Part shown: in pieces, positions 5,102 through 7,487 of the stretch
Layout of the letters: every line of letters starts with the position of its first letter
Position numbering within the stretch: the stretch's first letter is position 1
NCBI GenBank assembly: GCA_945910665.1
Contig: CAMDZK010000049.1
Span: 1 to 7,487 of the forward strand
DNA: 7,487 nucleotides
DNA from: an uncultured Peptostreptococcaceae bacterium
GTDB lineage: Bacteria > Bacillota > Clostridia > Tissierellales > Peptoniphilaceae
Direction of reading: 5' to 3'
The notes under the pieces: generated by a model
What the model saw: only the letters and a program-made list of their open reading frames with translations
The model's database searches: none
Told to the model about the DNA's origin: nothing
Made by a program: the position numbers and the translations under genes

Positions 5102-6131
5102 AATTTTCCGTTTCTACTTTTGCTTTTAGTAAATCGTCGAGCGTACATTGAATCCAAACATCGCCCACATCGACTAAAATCCGTTTTCCATCTTGTTGAA
5201 TGGATGTAATTTTTTGCGGAATTTTTCCGTGGATTTTCTCTTCCCCAGCATAGAAAAATTCACTGCCATCATACGCGATGACTCCTTCTTGAAGGGCCAC
5301 GATTTTGGAGAGTGGTCGTGGTGTGGAAATCACATCCGTATTTCCCTCCTCGGTCACTTTTGTGATGTTGTTTCCCAAGAGATACAAGGCATCTTTATAG
5401 GTCACTTCATTATAGTCCGGTAATTGAATCGTACGTGGTTCTTCGTCGTAAAACACCCCCGTGTGCGGTGTAAGCGCTAGAGGCACACCTGCATCAAAGA
5501 CTCGCATCATTACGTCGGTGAGTTCTGGATACACGAGAGTAAGCCTGTCTCCAATGAGCTGATACAAATTCGAAGAGATCATATTCGTTTGCACGGATGC
5601 ATCCGTTGCCCAGACAGAACCGTTCGATTCGATAACATCGGTAATCATTTCTTGAGCGCCATACACTTTGTAGTCATCTTTCGTGAAGATGGTAATGGTG
5701 TTTAAGCCCCATACGTAAAAGGTATTTCCAATCATTTTTCCATCGGTCGCTTTGATGGGATATGGCAGGAGATTGATCGTTTCTCCTTTTTGGTTTAACA
5801 AGAGAATTTGGCCGTCGGTAATGACACCCCAGTATTTTTTCCCTGGGATAATTTTTTCGATAACACCTGCAGCAGAAACACTCCAAAGGCGTTCTCCCTC
5901 TAAATTTACGGCGTGGATGGTGTTGCCTTCGCCATAGACGAGCATGTCACGTTTCCAGCCATAGACTTCTACATTTTCCGGTTTTTGAAGACTATCGATC
6001 GTGGACCGGTTTAAGAACAAAAGGATGAGTACGAGAAATAACAGCACTATTCCAGCGATGAGTCCAATTTTCTTCCAATCGATTGTCTTTTTTTGTTTGC
6101 GCCTTCTTGGCCTTCTTTCCCGTTCTTCCAT
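5100..6131 (-). CDS. Single-pass membrane protein with probable extracytoplasmic beta-propeller (DUF5711-like)
   Basis: The 343-residue protein starts with a very basic cytoplasmic tail (RERRPRRRKQKK), then one membrane helix at about residues 22-40 (IGLIAGIVLLFLVLILLFL) with no cleavage site. About 300 residues, presumably outside the cell, follow. These are rich in short beta-strand repeats of propeller type, such as MLVYGEGNTIHAVNLEGERLW, KYWGVITDGQILLLNQKGE and GVIAYDGSEFFYAGEEK, resembling WD/PQQ-like blades. The layout recalls Firmicute DUF5711 proteins of unknown function; I make that assignment from memory. The ATG at 6131 follows GAGGTG and shares one base with the stop of the esterase gene (TAATG), so the two are probably coupled. 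A surface scaffold or sensor role is possible; no catalytic motif is visible. Confidence 0.7.
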   Translation of the reverse strand: MEERERRPRRRKQKKTIDWKKIGLIAGIVLLFLVLILLFLNRSTIDSLQKPENVEVYGWKRDMLVYGEGNTIHAVNLEGERLWSVSAAGVIEKIIPGKKYWGVITDGQILLLNQKGETINLLPYPIKATDGKMIGNTFYVWGLNTITIFTKDDYKVYGAQEMITDVIESNGSVWATDASVQTNMISSNLYQLIGDRLTLVYPELTDVMMRVFDAGVPLALTPHTGVFYDEEPRTIQLPDYNEVTYKDALYLLGNNITKVTEEGNTDVISTPRPLSKIVALQEGVIAYDGSEFFYAGEEKIHGKIPQKITSIQQDGKRILVDVGDVWIQCTLDDLLKAKVETEN

Positions 6132-6691
6132 TATTCACCTCGTAATTGTCGATAGATATGGTCCGCCATCACACGATTGCCTTCCCCATTTAAATGAAGG
6201 CTATCCAAGTAAAGGGACGGATTTCCTTGTATGGCATGTTCTAGATTGAAGAAGGTAAAGTGACCCGTTTGTCCAAATGCTTGGAGATTTTCTTCCAATT
6301 GACGCCTTTTTTCTAAAAATGCGGGGAGCAAGTCCTTTGAAAAATCCCCAAAAGCATCCACTTCTAAAGACGGCGTAAAGGGCAACCCCACATAGATGCG
6401 CATACGCGCATGGAGCGCTTCGTAAATGATTGTCTTAAGGTTCACACTGGCGTGCACTGGGTCTAACCCCATGAGGAGGTCGTTTGACCCGCCAATGAGA
6501 ATGAGCACTTGGGGGTTTTCTGGGAGAACATGAGCGTTAAAACGCGCCAGCATCCCTGCCGTTGTATCGCCTGAGATGCCAAAGTTCATCACTTCATGTC
6601 CCATTTTTTCTTGGAGCAACGCCGTCCACACTTCTTTTCTGCGAACGCCGTAGCCGTAGGTAATGCTATCCCCGAGTGCTGCTATTCTCAC
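6131..6691 (-). CDS. SGNH/GDSL-family esterase or lipase
   Basis: The 186-residue protein has all the SGNH hydrolase blocks: block I ALGDSITYGYG (Ser9 nucleophile), block II NFGISGDTT (Gly38), block III IGGSND (Asn70), and block V DSLHLNGEG (Asp163, His166). This resembles the TesA/arylesterase-like group, which hydrolyses acyl esters, thioesters or acetylated sugars; the substrate cannot be told. No signal peptide is seen, so it is probably cytoplasmic. The start is GTG at 6691, the only usual start between the upstream in-frame stop and the GDS motif, with AGGAG (6702-6698) 6 bases before it. That ribosome binding site overlaps the aldehyde dehydrogenase stop codon. It is the middle gene of a tight three-gene operon, coupled by a TAATG overlap to the membrane protein. 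Confidence 0.92.
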   Translation of the reverse strand: MRIAALGDSITYGYGVRRKEVWTALLQEKMGHEVMNFGISGDTTAGMLARFNAHVLPENPQVLILIGGSNDLLMGLDPVHASVNLKTIIYEALHARMRIYVGLPFTPSLEVDAFGDFSKDLLPAFLEKRRQLEENLQAFGQTGHFTFFNLEHAIQGNPSLYLDSLHLNGEGNRVMADHIYRQLRGE

Positions 6692-6700
6692 ATCAATCTC

Positions 6701-7487
6701 CTATGCTTGATCAAAAACCGCCTTGGTTTGTAAAAATTCACGGAATCCAAATTTACCACCTTCTCGTCCAAAACCAGAATGTTTGTAGCCGCCAAAGGGA
6801 GCGCCTGTCGGAGATTTTCCGTCGTTGACAAAACAGTTTCCTGCGCGAATTTTCTTTGCCATTTCCACCGCTTTTTCTTCTGGTCCAAAGACGGCAGACG
6901 ATAGGCCATATTTTGTTTCATTTGCAAGTCTGAGACCTTCTTCTTCTCCTTCATAATATATCACAGAAAGGACCGGTCCGAAAATTTCTTCTTTGGCAAT
7001 TTCCATATCATTTTTAACATCGGTAAAAATGACGGGTTTTACATAGTATGAATCGTTCTTTTCAGGGATGCTTCCATAGAGAAGTGTGGCTTTCTCTTCG
7101 AGACCACGTTCGATAAAGGATTTGACTTTATCAAATTGTTTTTGGGATTGGAGGGGACCTGCGTTTACTTTCTTCGTTGGATCTCCCACTTCGTATGTTT
7201 TAATGCGGTCTAATAAGGCTTTTTCAACGTTTTTCTTTTCAGATAATGGCGCGATCAGTCGTGTCAATGCAGAACAGGTTTGCCCTGTATTGTAAACGAC
7301 GGTGTTTAATACTTTTTTCGCTGCAACGTCTAAATCTGCCCCTTCTAAAACCAAGGCTGGAGATTTGCCACCGAGCTCTAATAACTGCTTTTTAATCCCT
7401 TCTGCGGCGGTTTTTGCTACCTCTTGTCCGCCTTTCGTGGAACCTGTAAAGGTGACCATTTCGACCAGTGGATGGGCAGAAAGTTCG
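6701..7487 (-). CDS. NAD(P)-dependent aldehyde dehydrogenase, C-terminal part (5' end outside window)
   Basis: The 261 visible codons cover roughly the second half of a usual 450-490-residue aldehyde dehydrogenase, and the frame is open to the right edge. Landmarks in order are HPLVEMVTFTGSTKGG (cofactor-binding loop), LELGGKSP with the general-base Glu, then TGQTCSAL with the catalytic Cys 34 residues later, the spacing normal for the family. EEIFGPVLSV and the C-terminal PFGGYKHSGFGREGG follow. The enzyme oxidises an aldehyde to an acid, or to an acyl-CoA in some relatives, in the cytoplasm; the substrate cannot be inferred. A methionine at 7459 is internal to the conserved sequence and is not the start. 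The stop TAG at 6703-6701 is followed in the same frame by the esterase GTG 10 bases on, so the genes are almost certainly cotranscribed. Confidence 0.93.
   Translation of the reverse strand, partial: ELSAHPLVEMVTFTGSTKGGQEVAKTAAEGIKKQLLELGGKSPALVLEGADLDVAAKKVLNTVVYNTGQTCSALTRLIAPLSEKKNVEKALLDRIKTYEVGDPTKKVNAGPLQSQKQFDKVKSFIERGLEEKATLLYGSIPEKNDSYYVKPVIFTDVKNDMEIAKEEIFGPVLSVIYYEGEEEGLRLANETKYGLSSAVFGPEEKAVEMAKKIRAGNCFVNDGKSPTGAPFGGYKHSGFGREGGKFGFREFLQTKAVFDQA

Overview
The window looks like chromosomal DNA of a low- to moderate-GC, anaerobic Firmicute (Clostridia or Tissierellia type). This is inferred from strong AGGAGG-type ribosome binding sites, sigma-A-like promoters, short U-tailed terminators, and families typical of that group: DUF951, DUF2089, a LiaX/YvlB-like DUF4097 protein, YedF with DUF3343, and a DUF5711-like protein. 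No species can be named from the sequence alone. I see no tRNA, rRNA, CRISPR array, insertion sequence or phage gene. Ten protein genes fill the window, two of them cut by its edges, and no gap between genes exceeds about 210 bases.

Left part (1-2.5 kb, minus strand). A truncated gene, probably a phosphoenolpyruvate carboxykinase-like enzyme, runs off the left edge and has its own promoter. Upstream of it, ending at a clear terminator (533-560), is a four-gene operon: yedF, a DUF3343 protein, an MscS-type mechanosensitive channel and a DUF951 protein. All three internal junctions overlap (TAATG, ATGA and 23 bp), so the genes are probably translationally coupled. The first two are cysteine-containing proteins of selenium/sulfur carrier type. 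The operon promoter carries a perfect 11-bp tandem repeat where the -35 box should be.

Middle (2.5-5.1 kb, plus strand). Diverging from yedF across a 207-bp, very T-rich intergenic region is a two-gene operon. It encodes a small zinc-ribbon/helix-turn-helix DUF2089 protein and a 380-residue LiaX/YvlB-like protein with a beta-repeat domain. The same short helix-pair motif ends the first protein and begins the second, so they may be a regulator-effector pair for envelope stress. A terminator follows, then a stand-alone TetR-family regulator whose promoter is covered by a 34-bp inverted repeat, the likely autoregulatory operator.

Right part (5.1-7.5 kb, minus strand). A tight operon enters from the right edge: an NAD(P)-dependent aldehyde dehydrogenase (5' end missing), an SGNH/GDSL esterase with a GTG start, and a single-pass membrane protein with a probable extracytoplasmic beta-propeller. 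It converges on the TetR gene at a shared stem-loop.

The best candidates for something little described are the DUF2089/LiaX-like pair with its shared motif and unusual promoter DNA, and the YedF-DUF3343-MscS-DUF951 operon with its tandem-repeat promoter.
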